From assembly GCF_022605725.1 (NCBI RefSeq), contig NC_065555.1, forward strand, positions 24,352,774 through 24,416,773: a stretch of 64,000 nucleotides of DNA, read 5' to 3'. Positions 45,961-56,399 of the stretch are shown piece after piece. The stretch is from Anthonomus grandis grandis (taxonomy: Eukaryota; Arthropoda; Insecta; Coleoptera; Curculionidae). Made by a program: the position numbers and the translations under genes. The notes under the pieces were generated by a model. It saw nothing but the letters and a program-made list of their open reading frames with translations, was not told where the DNA came from and made no database searches. Each line of letters opens with the position of its first letter. The stretch's first letter is position 1.

Positions 45961-46198
45961 GAATTCACAAACTCATCATGACCAAGCAAGGCTAAATCTA
46001 AGAGAAAGATTTTAGAAATGCTAAAAAGTAAAGTTTAAATTTGGATATTAACCACCTAACACTTTACTACGAATTCACGAACCTAAAATGCATTTAACAC
46101 GTTAAATAAGTGCTTTAAAAATTTACCCGGGTCATCGGCTTTTCTGCTCGTAACATATTTAATCGTATTAAAAACGCATCAGCAGAGTAACCATTTCC

Positions 46199-46251
46199 CA
46201 CAGATGTAAATAGCTAGCACGGAGCTCCGTGCGGAGCTATTTACATCTGTG
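46199..46251. repeat. 53-bp near-perfect palindrome inside hAT element
   Basis: Outer arms CACAGATGTAAATAGCT and its exact complement (17 bp each) enclose a perfect 14-bp inner palindrome CACGGAGCTCCGTG. Only two or three central bases on each side do not pair. GC-richer than its surroundings. Confidence 0.85.
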
Positions 46252-47199
46252 CCCTTTCCAATGCGTCGGTATATTAGCAGCGGAGTCGTTTTGCACTGTG
46301 CTCGGCCGGCTTAAATTGTTTATTTTTTCATTGCAATTAAAATTATTTAAATAATATATGCCGATAATGCATTGTTTTTTTAGTTGTTTGATTGTGTTCT
46401 GTTCTTGTCGTCACCTCAATTTCACGGTATTGATTAGTTTAATACTTAGTTTGATTTAGTTTAGTTCTATAAAATATATTCTTAAGTGCATTGAAAGTAT
46501 CGCTTCTTGCTGTTAATATTTTTTTGTTTTACATAATGAATGTTGAGATTTGCCTTGTTTCCTCGCCTCTCCCTATAATGTTTCCTTACTTGCTATTCTT
46601 TACTTTTACTACAAACCTGGTGCATACCCAAATAATACGTCACACGCAAGTCCCGAAAAGACTGACGCGGGGAATCGAGGTGAAAAACACTCGGTACTAG
46701 ATCGTCTTACTGCTAATAACCATTTTTACGACCAGTGTTCGCGCGGCCTTCCGCAAAAACCTCCTGTGTTATCCTGATCCTGACTGACCCCTAGGTAAGT
46801 ATTTTTACTTTTAATTTAATTCAATAACTTTTATATTTTTCGTGCTAAGTCAGCAGGCTGTAAAACCGTCCAAAGGTACATGAACCATCGCAACCTATAA
46901 ATTTTACAGTCTATAGGGCCTCAATTGATTAGAACCCTTTTCTAATTAATGGCACCCTATTAAACAGATTGGATGTTGTAGTTATTATTGAAATTAAAAT
47001 AAATTTTAAAAATAGAAAGAATTTTTAAATATAATAATTAATTTTTACATTTTACGGCCAGTGCCATGGCTCCTTGGCCCTTTAGGACGAGCCGCCACTG
47101 ATATCATATACTAATCTGCTTACCAAAGGGAAAAAATTACAAAAACGGTATTTAAAAAAATTGACACCGGATTTAAATATTTAACTATCGTATGTTGCT

Positions 47200-47730
47200 T
47201 AGGATGTTTCCAAATAGAAGGCAAAATCCAATTTTAAAACTTTCAAAAACCTATAGGAGAAAGCGGTTCTTTTCGACCTTCAATTTTTGGAATATTCCTT
47301 AAAGAAAAATACATTCTTACCATTTCACTAAAGTTCAAAAGTTGCTAATGGAGCTTTTGGAACATTTCCTATTTCCATTAAGACGCATGATTTTCATGCA
47401 GGATAGTACTTCTGCTCACTTTTCCAGATCTATCAGGAAATATCTTGATCAAGTTTATCCTAACCGCTGGATGAGTCATGAGAGCCAAATGCCTTAGCCG
47501 GCTCGATGCCCTGATTTTAGCCCTCTCGACTTTACCATACATGAAATCAGTTATTTATGAAGACACAATCAATACTCGTGAAGAGATATAGGAAAAAACC
47601 AGAATGCAGCAGAATTATTTCGAGACAACAACATACTGTTTAATATTAGGCAGTCTTTCGATAAACGGGTAGCTAAGTGTATAGAAGTTAATGAATCACC
47701 TTCAGCTTTTGTTGTAAAACAAAAAAAACC
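47200..47730 (+). pseudogene. Mariner-type transposase C-terminal half
   Basis: Plus-strand reading gives FMQDSTSAHFSRSIRKYLDQ and VYPNRWMSHESQMP, then a degraded PARCPDFSPLDF block (third Asp) and RQSFDKRVAKCIEVNE near the end. These match the second half of DUF4817 mariner transposases (FQQDGAPAHFSR…FPNRWIGR…SPDLSPLDF…RCIEVNG). The first half is only faintly readable around 47200–47330. Stops at several points; no terminal repeats were paired. Confidence 0.6.
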
Positions 47731-48282
47731 CACGTTTCCATTGCTGTTGATATAACCGTTGTGTTCTTGGCCATATTCTTCTATGCAACAAATATTTTAT
47801 AATTAAATAAAGTAGCATATCTTGACAAAACATACGACTATCAGATCTTATTTCCATACTATTCATTAATATTACAAAATCAAAAGGTGAAGCATTCAAA
47901 ATTCACTATCTCAACAAAGGTATACCTTTCTTAAGTAATATTGAGTGAAATTTTAAGATTTCTATAAACATATTCCTATACACTAAGGCACGATTAGGTT
48001 CTACACGTTTTTGTTTAATCAGATAGTCGCCGAGAGTGCCCTCTAAGATTTATACATAAATTAACATTGAATTCGAATTTCTCGACACCAAAAACCCCCT
48101 ATTACCAAATTTTGTGCTGATGTTTCTTTTTTGTATCGATGAAACAATTCCATCAATCTACCAAATTTCATTTGTTTACCTTAAAGAGTAAAATATTTAT
48201 TAAGTTTTTTCTTTTTCCTGTGTCACCCGGTATATTCAGTTTAGTTAATAACTCAAAACCAAAGAATCAAATTAAACTACCA

Positions 48283-49740
48283 TACAGGGTGTTTCAGAAC
48301 TATAGGATCAAACTTCTAAGGGTTGTTCAGTGCAATAGTAGAATCCATTTTAGTATAGGAATCCATGTCCGGAAATGTGTCACTACGCCACTACGGCCCT
48401 AAGACGCGTTTAAATTTAGAAAATATATTAATTACCTAAATTATCTAAAGATGCATTTATTTTTACGTTTTGTATATGATACCATCACAACAATTGTTCA
48501 AAATGTCTTCCTCCAACCTCAATACACCGATTTAAACGCCGCACATAATTTTGGCGGACTACACTAAAAATTTGATCCTCGTTTTGAATGATTTCAAATG
48601 CTGCTGTTATTCGTCCAATTAAGTCTAGCTCTGATTCTACTGGAGTTTCGTAGACTAAAGACTTTACATGTCCCCACAAGAAAAAATCGAGCGACGTTAA
48701 ATCGGGTGACCTAGGAGGCCAAGAAACTGCTCCACCTCTGGCAATCCAACGGTGCCCAGACCGCTGAGCCAAATACTTCATCATGCTGAAACCACATTTG
48801 CTGTCTAACGTTTAGTGGAACATTTTTACGGAGTTCTGGGAGAACTTCCTCCAAGAAACGCAGATAAATAGGTCCTGTTAACCGTTCCGGTAGAAGATAT
48901 AGCCCAATTAGATAATCATCAACAATGCTTGCCCATACGTTGACAGACCAACGATTCTGATGTTTTCTTGGAAAAATTGCATAAGGATTTTCTTCGTCCC
49001 AAACATGGCTATTCCTACTATTAAAAATACCGTCTCTTGTGAAAGAGGCTTCATCGGCCCACAAAACATATTGTAAAAAATTTTGTTGTGCAATGATGTG
49101 ATCCAGAAGCCATCGACAAAATTGAACTTTAGGATGATAATCCGCTGCAGTCATACCTTGAATTGTTACTCGTATTCATATTCTTAGCGACGTCACGTGT
49201 GCCAACTATTTGATGGTTCATCGGCAACTCGCTGAAACACCAGTATCATGATCTTGGTCTTAAACATGCTTGCCTCAGCGAGCCGCCGATGAACCGCAAT
49301 AAACTTTTTGTATTTATGATGCTGTCGTTGGGGATAACGTTCATGATACAACCGCGATGCTGCTCGTGCATTGCAGTTTGTTGCTCCGTATGCCAAATGC
49401 ATATCCGCCAATTCTTGATTGGTAAAGTTTTCCATTAGCAACAAATGTTTAAAAATTGTAACAACAAAAGCTATAAAATTTTTAAACATGACATTGAGAA
49501 TTGACATTGATAAGCGTTGATTTTAAACAATTGTTGTTATGGTATCATGGTCAAAAGGTAAAAATAAATGCAGCAGATCCTATTTAGGTAATTAATGTTT
49601 TTTATAAATTTTAACGCGTCTTAGAGCCGTAGTGGCGTAGTGACGCATTTCCGGACATGGGTTCCTATACTCAAATAATTTCTTCTGTTGCACTGAACAA
49701 CCCTCAGCAGTTTGATCCCATAGTTCTGAAACACCCTGTA
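48283..49740. mobile_element. mariner element, 1.46 kb, 137-bp TIRs
   Basis: Both ends read TACAGGGTGTTTCAGAACTA inward. The arms run 48283–48420 and 49602–49740 and share ATCAAAC(T)TCT..GGTTGTTCAGTGCAA, GTCCGGAAATG.GTCACTACG and CCACTACGGC.CTAAGACGCG. Flanking TA cannot be separated from the terminal TA. One minus-strand transposase gene lies between the arms. Confidence 0.9.
48485..49435 (-). pseudogene. DUF4817/DDE mariner-type transposase, two breaks
   Basis: Start ATG at 49435 (MENFTNQELADMHLAYGATN), the common beginning of this subfamily. The HTH part breaks after RRLAEASMF near 49250. The middle frame (49154–48711) holds HPKVQFCRWLLDHI, LWADEASFTRDG (first Asp) and SVNVWASIVDDYLIGLY, up to MWFQHDEVFG (second Asp). 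A frameshift near 48775 leads into the last frame with HRWIARGGAVSWPPRSPDLT (third Asp in SPDL), FFLWGHVKSLVYETPV and the ending GGRHFEQLL. About 330 residues if unbroken. Confidence 0.87.
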
Positions 49741-50159
49741 TATTATCCACAAATTCAAACATAACCTCATATTCAAAAAAGTAAAAACGAAACAATTTAC
49801 ACTCAAGGTTAAAAAATAGTGTTCCATTTACGACGAACTCATCCACAATGTTGACAGCACAAAAAAGTGGCTGTGCGCACTGAGTGCTGTACTTTCACTA
49901 CAAATGGAAAACGCTATAAGATTGTTTACTGATGTCAGCTGTTTGCGGCTGTCAAAAGTTGGTTATGTTTTGTTCTTGTGTTTTGTTTATTTATGTGTAA
50001 AGTGGATATTATACATTTGATTTAAAATTTTATGTTTTTCATTTTTCAAGTGATTGTATAGTATATTTTAATGTAAGCAAAGCAAGTTGGCCCTTTAGTA
50101 GTTTGATAAAACAGGATTGTATCTAGCGTTGGAAAAGACTAAAACTGATTAGTTAAAGC
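49741..50159. promoter_or_regulatory. Region upstream of a possible host first exon
   Basis: No transposon motif after the mariner end. An ATTTTTCAAG near 50042–50051 could be a splice acceptor of a 5' untranslated intron. Placement is inferred only from the ATG exon that follows. Confidence 0.25.
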
Positions 50160-50273
50160 ATGGATTGCCTTTTAATATTCAATCATTTAAATGATTTAGT
50201 ATTTGCCAAGTATAATTTGAAGTTGGCAGACCATATTAAAAGCTTGGCCTTAAATTATGGTTTAATATCTAAG
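50160..50273 (+). CDS. Possible first coding exon of a host gene (HPS1-like N-terminus)
   Basis: An ATG opens a 38-codon frame (MDCLLIFNHLNDLVFAKYNL start, LALNYGLISK end) that stops exactly at a good donor, AAG|GTAAGATTT. The pattern M-x-C-x-L followed by a VF and a charged helix recalls the longin-type start of HPS1, a subunit of the BLOC-3 complex (RAB32/38 exchange factor in lysosome-related organelle formation). The resemblance is short and from memory. No certain next exon was found: a candidate at 51836–51919 (NLLCTFDLVKSSLELLCDNM) is open but cannot be phased. The rest may lie past the window. Confidence 0.35.
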
Positions 50274-52135
50274 GTAAGATTTATAAATCTAGTGTTTGTT
50301 ATACATATATTGAATTGACGAAACAGTGGGCTGCCAAGGCAGTTGTGCATATAGGTCTCCTGATGGACCCGTCATATTGTTAGTTATATTACATACATAT
50401 ATTGTTTAGTTATATTTCATGCACAATATAATTCTGCCAGAAATATTATTGGCCAAATAAATTCAGAATATGAAATTTTATTGTCATTTTATAGAATCTC
50501 TCCTTTAGAGACAATAATTCTTTGCAGAATATCTGATTTTGTGGTGTGATAAGTTGTCTGATCTTGTGCTCCTTCATATTTTGGCAAAAATACTTAGTTA
50601 TTCAATTTCATAAGCCACATGGCTCAGTGACATAAATTTCCTGGTATTTTTGAATCTGGCTAAGGCATCTGGTACAGTGCTACTGCTTTATTGAAAATTG
50701 TAAAAAATCAAATAAATTTTTCATGCATTTAAAAGTTATCACTGTAAGTGCTATATCAAAATAATGAATGAGTGCTCAAAAATATACACATTTCATTTTA
50801 ATAGAAAAAAGTACACTTGATGACAAGTACAAAAATGATATATAAAATATTGTTCAAAAAACATAAGAGAGATGTGTAATTTTAATTACACTTTTCACAA
50901 TAAAGCCTGTCATCTAGTTTTGTAATTTTTTGTTTTCTCTTAAAAATTGTCTTAATTACTTTTTCCAAGAAATTTACTACCATTTAGATTAGTAACATTC
51001 TGATAATAATTTACATGCATTAATATACATAATCTCATTAATTAAAACTCGCAGCACTCCCACTTTGGTGTTTGATTAATCAGAGTTAGGCTACACTGTA
51101 GCTTGGTGGGGATCAAGTGAGGAGAAGTTCCAATAAACAGGAGTGTTGCGTTGGGTTTGGCGAGAGTTACTATTAATTAGGGTTTACTGTATTTATTTCT
51201 ATTTGGGAACACCAAACAGGCAGTCCCCAAAAAATGAGTCCACATATTACATTAATAGGAATTAAAAGTAATTTAATTACATAAAAAAATTAAACTGAAA
51301 TATATTGTAAAAAAATACCTAATGCAAAACTCCAGTACCTATTGTAAATCTATTCCAATTCTAAATCCAGCAATTTAGCTTTAAGTGTTTTTTTTTAACA
51401 ACATTTTTTAAAACAAGATAAAAATATTATACATATTATGTGAACAAAAAATGTGATTTTGATAATTTTTTTGTGAGTGCTTAATTAATAATATTGTTGA
51501 TTATTTTAAGAGGATTACAAAAATTAATAATAAAACAATGCTTGGAATCTTATTTATTTTATTCAAATTATTACAGCCATGTTAAGAACCCCTTTTTCCA
51601 ACACACATGCATAGCTTTTTGCATCTTGATTTTTCAGATGCAAAATCACTGCTAATTTTTTCACTATCTATTAACAAAAACAAATCTGACTACTGTCACC
51701 AATGCAAGATTAGCATTTAACTTGTCTTTCTCCAATGAAGATTGCAATGATAGTTTTAAACATGATCCTTCAGCACTACAGTTTGAAATAAGACAACATT
51801 TTCATTTTGTATGTTGTGTATATTTTTTTATTAGAATCTGCTATGCACTTTCGATCTTGTTAAATCATCTTTAGAGCTGCTCTGTGACAACATGCAAAAA
51901 GATTATGGAGTGACCTAATATAAACAAATTTAACAAAATTACTTACGAGTACACAGAAAAACACACCACACAAAGAGGAACGCAAAAGACATAGACTGAT
52001 GTACAAAGGTTTAAAACAACAGAAAACGGGTATACATAGTTACAAACTATTAATACAATTTTTATATTTAAAAATAAAAAGTTACAGCCTGTGGCATTGA
52101 TTGTGGGGCACCCTGTATATGACTTCACTATATTC
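50274..52135. other. AT-rich region, probable intron or intergenic
   Basis: No transposase or long open frame. A CACCCTGTATA string near 52112 resembles a mariner end. One open stretch after a TTTTTTTATTAG acceptor-like site (51836–51919) could be an exon. Confidence 0.3.
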
Positions 52136-52139
52136 GTTG

Positions 52140-52275
52140 GCCGAAAAATTGTGTTTTGAAAAAATAAGATGTGAATGTTGTGGTCTATCTACATGTTCTT
52201 TAATTCTTGTTGAAAGAGGCCTTATCGTTTTTCCAATATATGTGGCAGGACAGTCTGCTTATTTCGGTTTATAGG
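52140..52275 (-). pseudogene. Penelope GIY-YIG endonuclease fragment
   Basis: Minus-strand reading gives CPATYIGKTIRPLSTRIKEH followed by VDRPQHSHLIFSKHNFSANE. This is the GIY-YIG nuclease of Penelope-like elements (CxATYIGxTxRxLxxRxxEH). It is directly next to a plus-strand Penelope polymerase piece, so the two are arranged head to head. Confidence 0.65.
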
Positions 52276-52299
52276 TAAAGCAAGTAGTACTGTCAAAAG

Positions 52300-52610
52300 G
52301 TAGAAAACTTCCTACAAGACAACAATTTTATCAAACTATCTAATAATCCTGTTCCCTCTTTTATCAATAAAACTAGAATTGAAATAAACAAATGTGAATT
52401 CATTATTAAAAAGGACTGGGGTGAAACGAAACTTACTTCGAGCAATCCTTGCATTCTTAGACTTTATGGTTTGCCAAAAATCCACAAACATGACATTCCC
52501 ATTCGTCCTGTCGTTAATTTCAAAAACGCCCGTTTCAAAACTTTCCTCCTGCTTAAATATTCTTCTCTTTTTTTTCTAAAGAATAAACTTTTGAATTGCA
52601 TTCAAAATTC
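52300..52610 (+). pseudogene. Penelope reverse-transcriptase fragment
   Basis: In one plus frame: PVPSFINKTRIEINKCEF, then CILRLYGLPKIHKHDIPIRP and VVNFKNARFKTFLL. The YGLPKIHK…PIRPVV motif marks Penelope polymerases. It is truncated on both sides, with downstream sequence becoming low-complexity at about 52620. Confidence 0.7.
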
Positions 52611-52734
52611 AACCCTACTTTGTACAAAAAATGAGGTACAAGGTACTTAGGCTACAAAAGTAGGTACTTAGGTTTAGTTTTAACTAGTACTTTTTGAAAA
52701 TTTGGATTGGAAATGATAATTTATTTCTCTACAT

Positions 52735-53170
52735 AGTCTCCTGTGAACTCAATATACTTCATCCAGCGATGCTGCTTTTTTAGTCCGTCTGAAAAATACG
52801 TTTACTAATTACTAAATACGCTAATTTAATTACTGAAGGTCTGCAAAGTGGGCGTCGTAGTCGATATCGAGCACACCTTGTGAATCCCAGAAAACGGAGA
52901 CCTGTCCAGCCGATAGGACCGTCTTCGCCTTCTTCAAACCATGCTCGCCGGGTAAAGTCCACTGTTTCGACTCTCTTTGGTCTCTGGTGTGTACCAGTGG
53001 ATCAATGTTTCGTCGACCGTCACGAAACGACGCATAAACTTCTTCGGATTGCGCTTACACGTTCACTACCGCCAACGCGGTTCCTGCGTTCTTATGCTTT
53101 TGGACATATGCCGGCCACGCGTTTCCCGCGTTTCGTACCTGCATAAATACGGCTGACATTTTATCGGCAT
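52735..53170 (-). pseudogene. Mos1/irritans-type mariner transposase fragment
   Basis: Minus-strand reading: FMRRFVTVDETLIHWYTPET, then KES..WTLPGEHGLKKAKTV and LSAGQVSVFWDSQGVLDIDY, then a gap and FFSDGLKKQHRWMKYIEF with GDYVEK and a stop near 52735. The first catalytic Asp is VTVDE. This is a canonical mariner (DD34D type), different from the DUF4817 copies around it. An internal deletion has removed the part with the second and third Asp. Confidence 0.75.
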
Positions 53171-53975
53171 ACTTCACAAACAGTTTATTTCGAGTCGGCA
53201 TACACTAAACATTGTATCGTTGTGAAAGTTTTGGTTATTACTACCGTATTTCTCCATTTTGTTTCTAGTGGCCTGTAATATTTATTGTTTGAAGTGTACC
53301 CGATTATACCAGGTAAAGCGTGTTTAAAACTTTATTTATAAAGTGATAGCCAAAAGTCCGGAATAAATTCATTTAATATTCAGGGGTATGTTAAAAAAAA
53401 ACGCTCGGACACGTCGATTTTTATTTTTAACTGCGGGTTTTCTTACTATAATTTTATGTATACAGGGTGGTCCAAAAATAAGTTACGACCATCAACTTCA
53501 ATTTTTGAAATGGAAATACCTATTTTTTATTCTGTATTCTTAAAGAACAGAAAATTCTAGACATATTTCATGTACAATGTCCTATACCTATCTTCATTTG
53601 TTTTTGAGTTATTGACAGTTGAAGATCGGCATATTTGCACTTTTGACATGTTATAAAATCCAAACGGTTAGACATAGACAAATGCGGTTTGCACTTTAAG
53701 GGTAAAAACACACGAGGCTGTTTGCAAGCGGTTTGCGCCGCGACGGTTGTCGCGCCGTGGTCGAGCTCGACGCCTCGTTTATGGGACTTGTGAGCTTTGA
53801 AACAGACGGCGCCGTACCCTGCTCGATACCATGGGCCGCCGGCACGCCGCTTGGTTTTTATTGCTTTAGCGGCACTACCGCGGCACATCATTTACTTATC
53901 TTCTGTGTTGCAAACCACACGTAGGGCTTTTTGGTGCGTTTTTTTTTGTGCAGTGTTGAAAATTGTTCATTTATT

Positions 53976-54170
53976 ATGGAAACCAGGGAATTCAACATAG
54001 AAAAATTAATTACTGAGGTTCAATTGAGGCCAGCGATTTGGGATATGCGTGATGAAAATTATTCAAACAGAATAAAAAAAAAACAGGCATGGGAAGAAGT
54101 TACTACAGAATTTCTAAGCGCAGCTGCTTCTGTTGAGGAAAAAAAAATTATAAGTATGTACATATTATAT
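53976..54170 (+). pseudogene. MADF-domain protein of the Harbinger element, N-terminal part
   Basis: From METREFNIEKLITEVQLRPA to IWDMRDENYSNRIKKKQAWE and EVTTEFLSAAASVEEKK, this is the first half of a MADF (Myb/SANT-like) DNA-binding domain: LIxxVxxRPxIWDxxxxxYxxRxxxxxAWxxIxxxF. In PIF/Harbinger elements this second protein partners the transposase in DNA binding and nuclear import. It is open until the deletion point, then runs into AT-rich sequence. The frame extends upstream to 53931, but MET at 53976 fits better. Confidence 0.75.
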
Positions 54171-54222
54171 GCTATAAGTAGGTACGTTTATTTTAATAAT
54201 AATGATATAATATACATATAGT

Positions 54223-54474
54223 TTATATTGATTCGTTTTGCCACTCTAGTGGATAAATATTAACAAAATAATTTGCAAATTTATCTCGGCCATTTAATGC
54301 TCTTGGATTCCCTCTGCTAAATGAATCAACTGTCAAATCGTCATGCGTTGTTCCTGCTTCAATGTCATCGCTACGGTTTCCATCTCTGACTCTTACAAAA
54401 TTATGAAGAACACAACAGGCTTTAATTATGTCTTCAGCTAGATGCCGCCAACAAAAATAAAAAATCATCTTCAC
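54223..54474 (-). pseudogene. Harbinger transposase C-terminal fragment
   Basis: Minus-strand frame: IIKACCVLHNFVRVRDG is the conserved end of HARBI1/PIF transposases (xxxACxxLHNxxxxxxD), followed by an acidic tail and a YFVNIYPLEWQ ending. The catalytic DDE core is absent, removed by the internal deletion that also truncated the MADF gene. Confidence 0.8.
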
Positions 54475-54820
54475 TGTCGGAGTCCATTTTGCTCACGATA
54501 AATAAAAAACTGTGAACTATACGCAAAGCTTGGCAACATCAAACTGATCTTGTAATTTTTTGTGCCGTTCGTAGTTGCGAAAGCCGTCGCGTGTGTTTTA
54601 AGTCGAGCGGCGGTCCACCGGCCGCCGTCGCGGCGCTAACCGCTTGCAAACAGCATCGTGTGTTTTTACCCTTAATCGAAGCTTTTTTAAAACCATCTGT
54701 TGACACTAGCTAGTAAGTGTCAACAGGTACTGAGAAATTTACGTTTGAATTTCTAAAAAAACATTGAAAATATTAATGTATTTAATCAAAAGTATTGTAT
54801 AAACGTTGAACAAAAAGAAA

Positions 54821-55922
54821 CTATTCTAATCTAGACCGAATTAAATGTTCAAATTGAGCCCCATTAACTTCTTGACAGTAAGCGAGTCTTGATTCGAATT
54901 CTCTCAGAACGTTGCGTATCATTTCTTGAGGTATTCGTTGAATCTCATTTCTTATATTATTTCTCAATTCTTCTAAATTGTTGGGTTTATTTACACACAC
55001 TCTATGCTTTAAATAACCCCACAAAAAGAAGTCCAAAGGAGTCAAGTCGGGGGACCTAGCAGGCCACTCCAATTGACCCCTTCGCCCAATCCATCGACCC
55101 GGAAATACCTCACTTAAATATTGGCGCACGGCTCTGCTGAAGTGAGGAGGCGCGCCATCTTGCTGGAACCAAATTGAAGCTTCTGGAATATTGGGATTAT
55201 TTGCATTTGGAATCATCAAACATAAAGCGGGAATCAGTTCGTTCCTTAAGAATTCCAAATAACGTTGACCTGTTAAGGTACCTTCGAAGAAAAATGGACC
55301 TATGACTCTGTCATTGATAATGCCGGCCCAAACATTCACAGATTGAGGATATTGGGTATGAGCTTCAATCACCCAATTTGGATTGGAGGAACACCAGTAA
55401 CGGCAGTTCTGTCTGTTCACTGTACCATTGAGGCAAAAGGTCGACTCGTCAGAAAAAATTATTCTACGAGTAAAAAGACGGTCGTTATGGCAGACATTCA
55501 TTATAGTTTCGCAAAACTCTAATCGACGATCTGTATCATCTTCGTTAAGTTCGTGGATTAATTTTAATTTATAGGGATGATATTTTGCCTTTTTCAAAAT
55601 CCTTCTTAAAGATGTTTTTCCAACATCGTTATCTAGTGCTGCCTGTCTAGTCGATGTATGAGGATTTTCTTCAATGGACAAAACAACATTTAACTTCTTT
55701 TCCTCGGAAATTAAGTGGACCGACCCGATCTGGGTCGATCTCTCTGACGTGACCTAATTCCCTAAATTTTCTTTCTAGTTTGCTAACGGTAGACTGAGAT
55801 ATTGTCTTATCAGGATACTTGGTATTAAACATTTCACAAACCTGGTGTTGGGTCCTAATGCGATCACCACATCCTATCATAATTAGTATTTCTATTCTCT
55901 CAGTTTCACTTAACTTATTCAT
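54821..55922 (-). pseudogene. DUF4817/DDE mariner-type transposase, near-intact with one frameshift
   Basis: ATG at 55922 (MNKLSETERIEILIMIGCGD) opens the HTH domain (QHQVCEMFNTKYPDKTISQS, then a GHVR block). One frameshift between 55690 and 55740 leads into a 286-codon frame to 54821: SIEENPHTSTRQAALDNDVG, IIFSDESTFCLNG (first Asp), NVWAGIINDRVIGPFFFEG, WFQQDGAPPHFSRAVRQYL (second Asp), LEWPARSPDLTPLDFFLWGY (third) and the ending GAQFEHLIRSRLE. There are 36 residues from the second Asp to that of SPDL. All catalytic residues are present, so this is the best-preserved transposase in the window. Confidence 0.92.
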
Positions 55923-56399
55923 CTTTTCAGTTTAACCGTAAATTTCTTAGTACCTGTTGACACTAACTAGCTAGTGTCAACAGATGGTTTTAAAAAAGCT
56001 TCGATAAAAAGTGCAAACCGCATTTGTCTATGTCTAACCGTTTGGATTTTATAACATGTCAAAAGTGCAAATATGCCGATCTTCAACTGTCAATAACTCA
56101 AAAACAAATGAAGATAGGTATAGGACATTGTACATGAAATATGTCTAGAATTTTCTGTTCTTTAAGAATACAGAATAAAAAATAGGTATTTTTATTTCAA
56201 AAATTGAAGTTGATGGTCAAAACTTATTTTTGGACCACCCTGTATACATAAAATTATAGTAAGAAAACCCGCAGTTAAAAATAAAAATCGACGTGTCCGA
56301 GCGTTTTTTTTAACATACCCCTGACTTTTAAATGAATTTATTCCGGACTTTTGGCTCTCACTGTATGTTATATATGTATAATGGCATATGATATGATAT

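Larger units (their letters stand above)
44174..47100. mobile_element. hAT element, 2.93 kb
   Basis: Ends CAGTGACGGCTCGTA (left) and the reverse complement of CAGTGGCGGCTCGTC (right), the common CAGTGGCGG hAT terminus. An 8-bp target duplication with one mismatch flanks it: ATATTATA (44166–44173) and ATATCATA (47101–47108). It contains a dead transposase on the minus strand and a 53-bp palindrome. Confidence 0.85.
53700..54671. mobile_element. PIF/Harbinger element, internally deleted, 972 bp
   Basis: TIRs start GGGTAAAAACACACGA and continue GCTGTTTGCAAGCGGTT.GCGCCGCGACGG on both ends. TTAA lies at each flank (53696–53699 and 54672–54675), consistent with a TWA or TTAA target. It carries the two usual genes in convergent orientation, both incomplete. 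GC-rich at both ends. Confidence 0.88.
53341..56365. mobile_element. Long-TIR mariner element (430-bp arms), carrying a nested Harbinger
   Basis: The right arm is 55936–56365. The left arm is 53341–53699 plus about 54676–54744, split by a 972-bp insertion. Shared strings include GCCAAAAGTCCGGAATAAAT at the tip, AACGCTCGGACACGTCGATT, CTGTATACATAAAATTATAG (complement) and TTGACACTAGCTAG. Without the insertion the element is about 2.05 kb. The transposase is on the minus strand between the arms. Confidence 0.9.
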
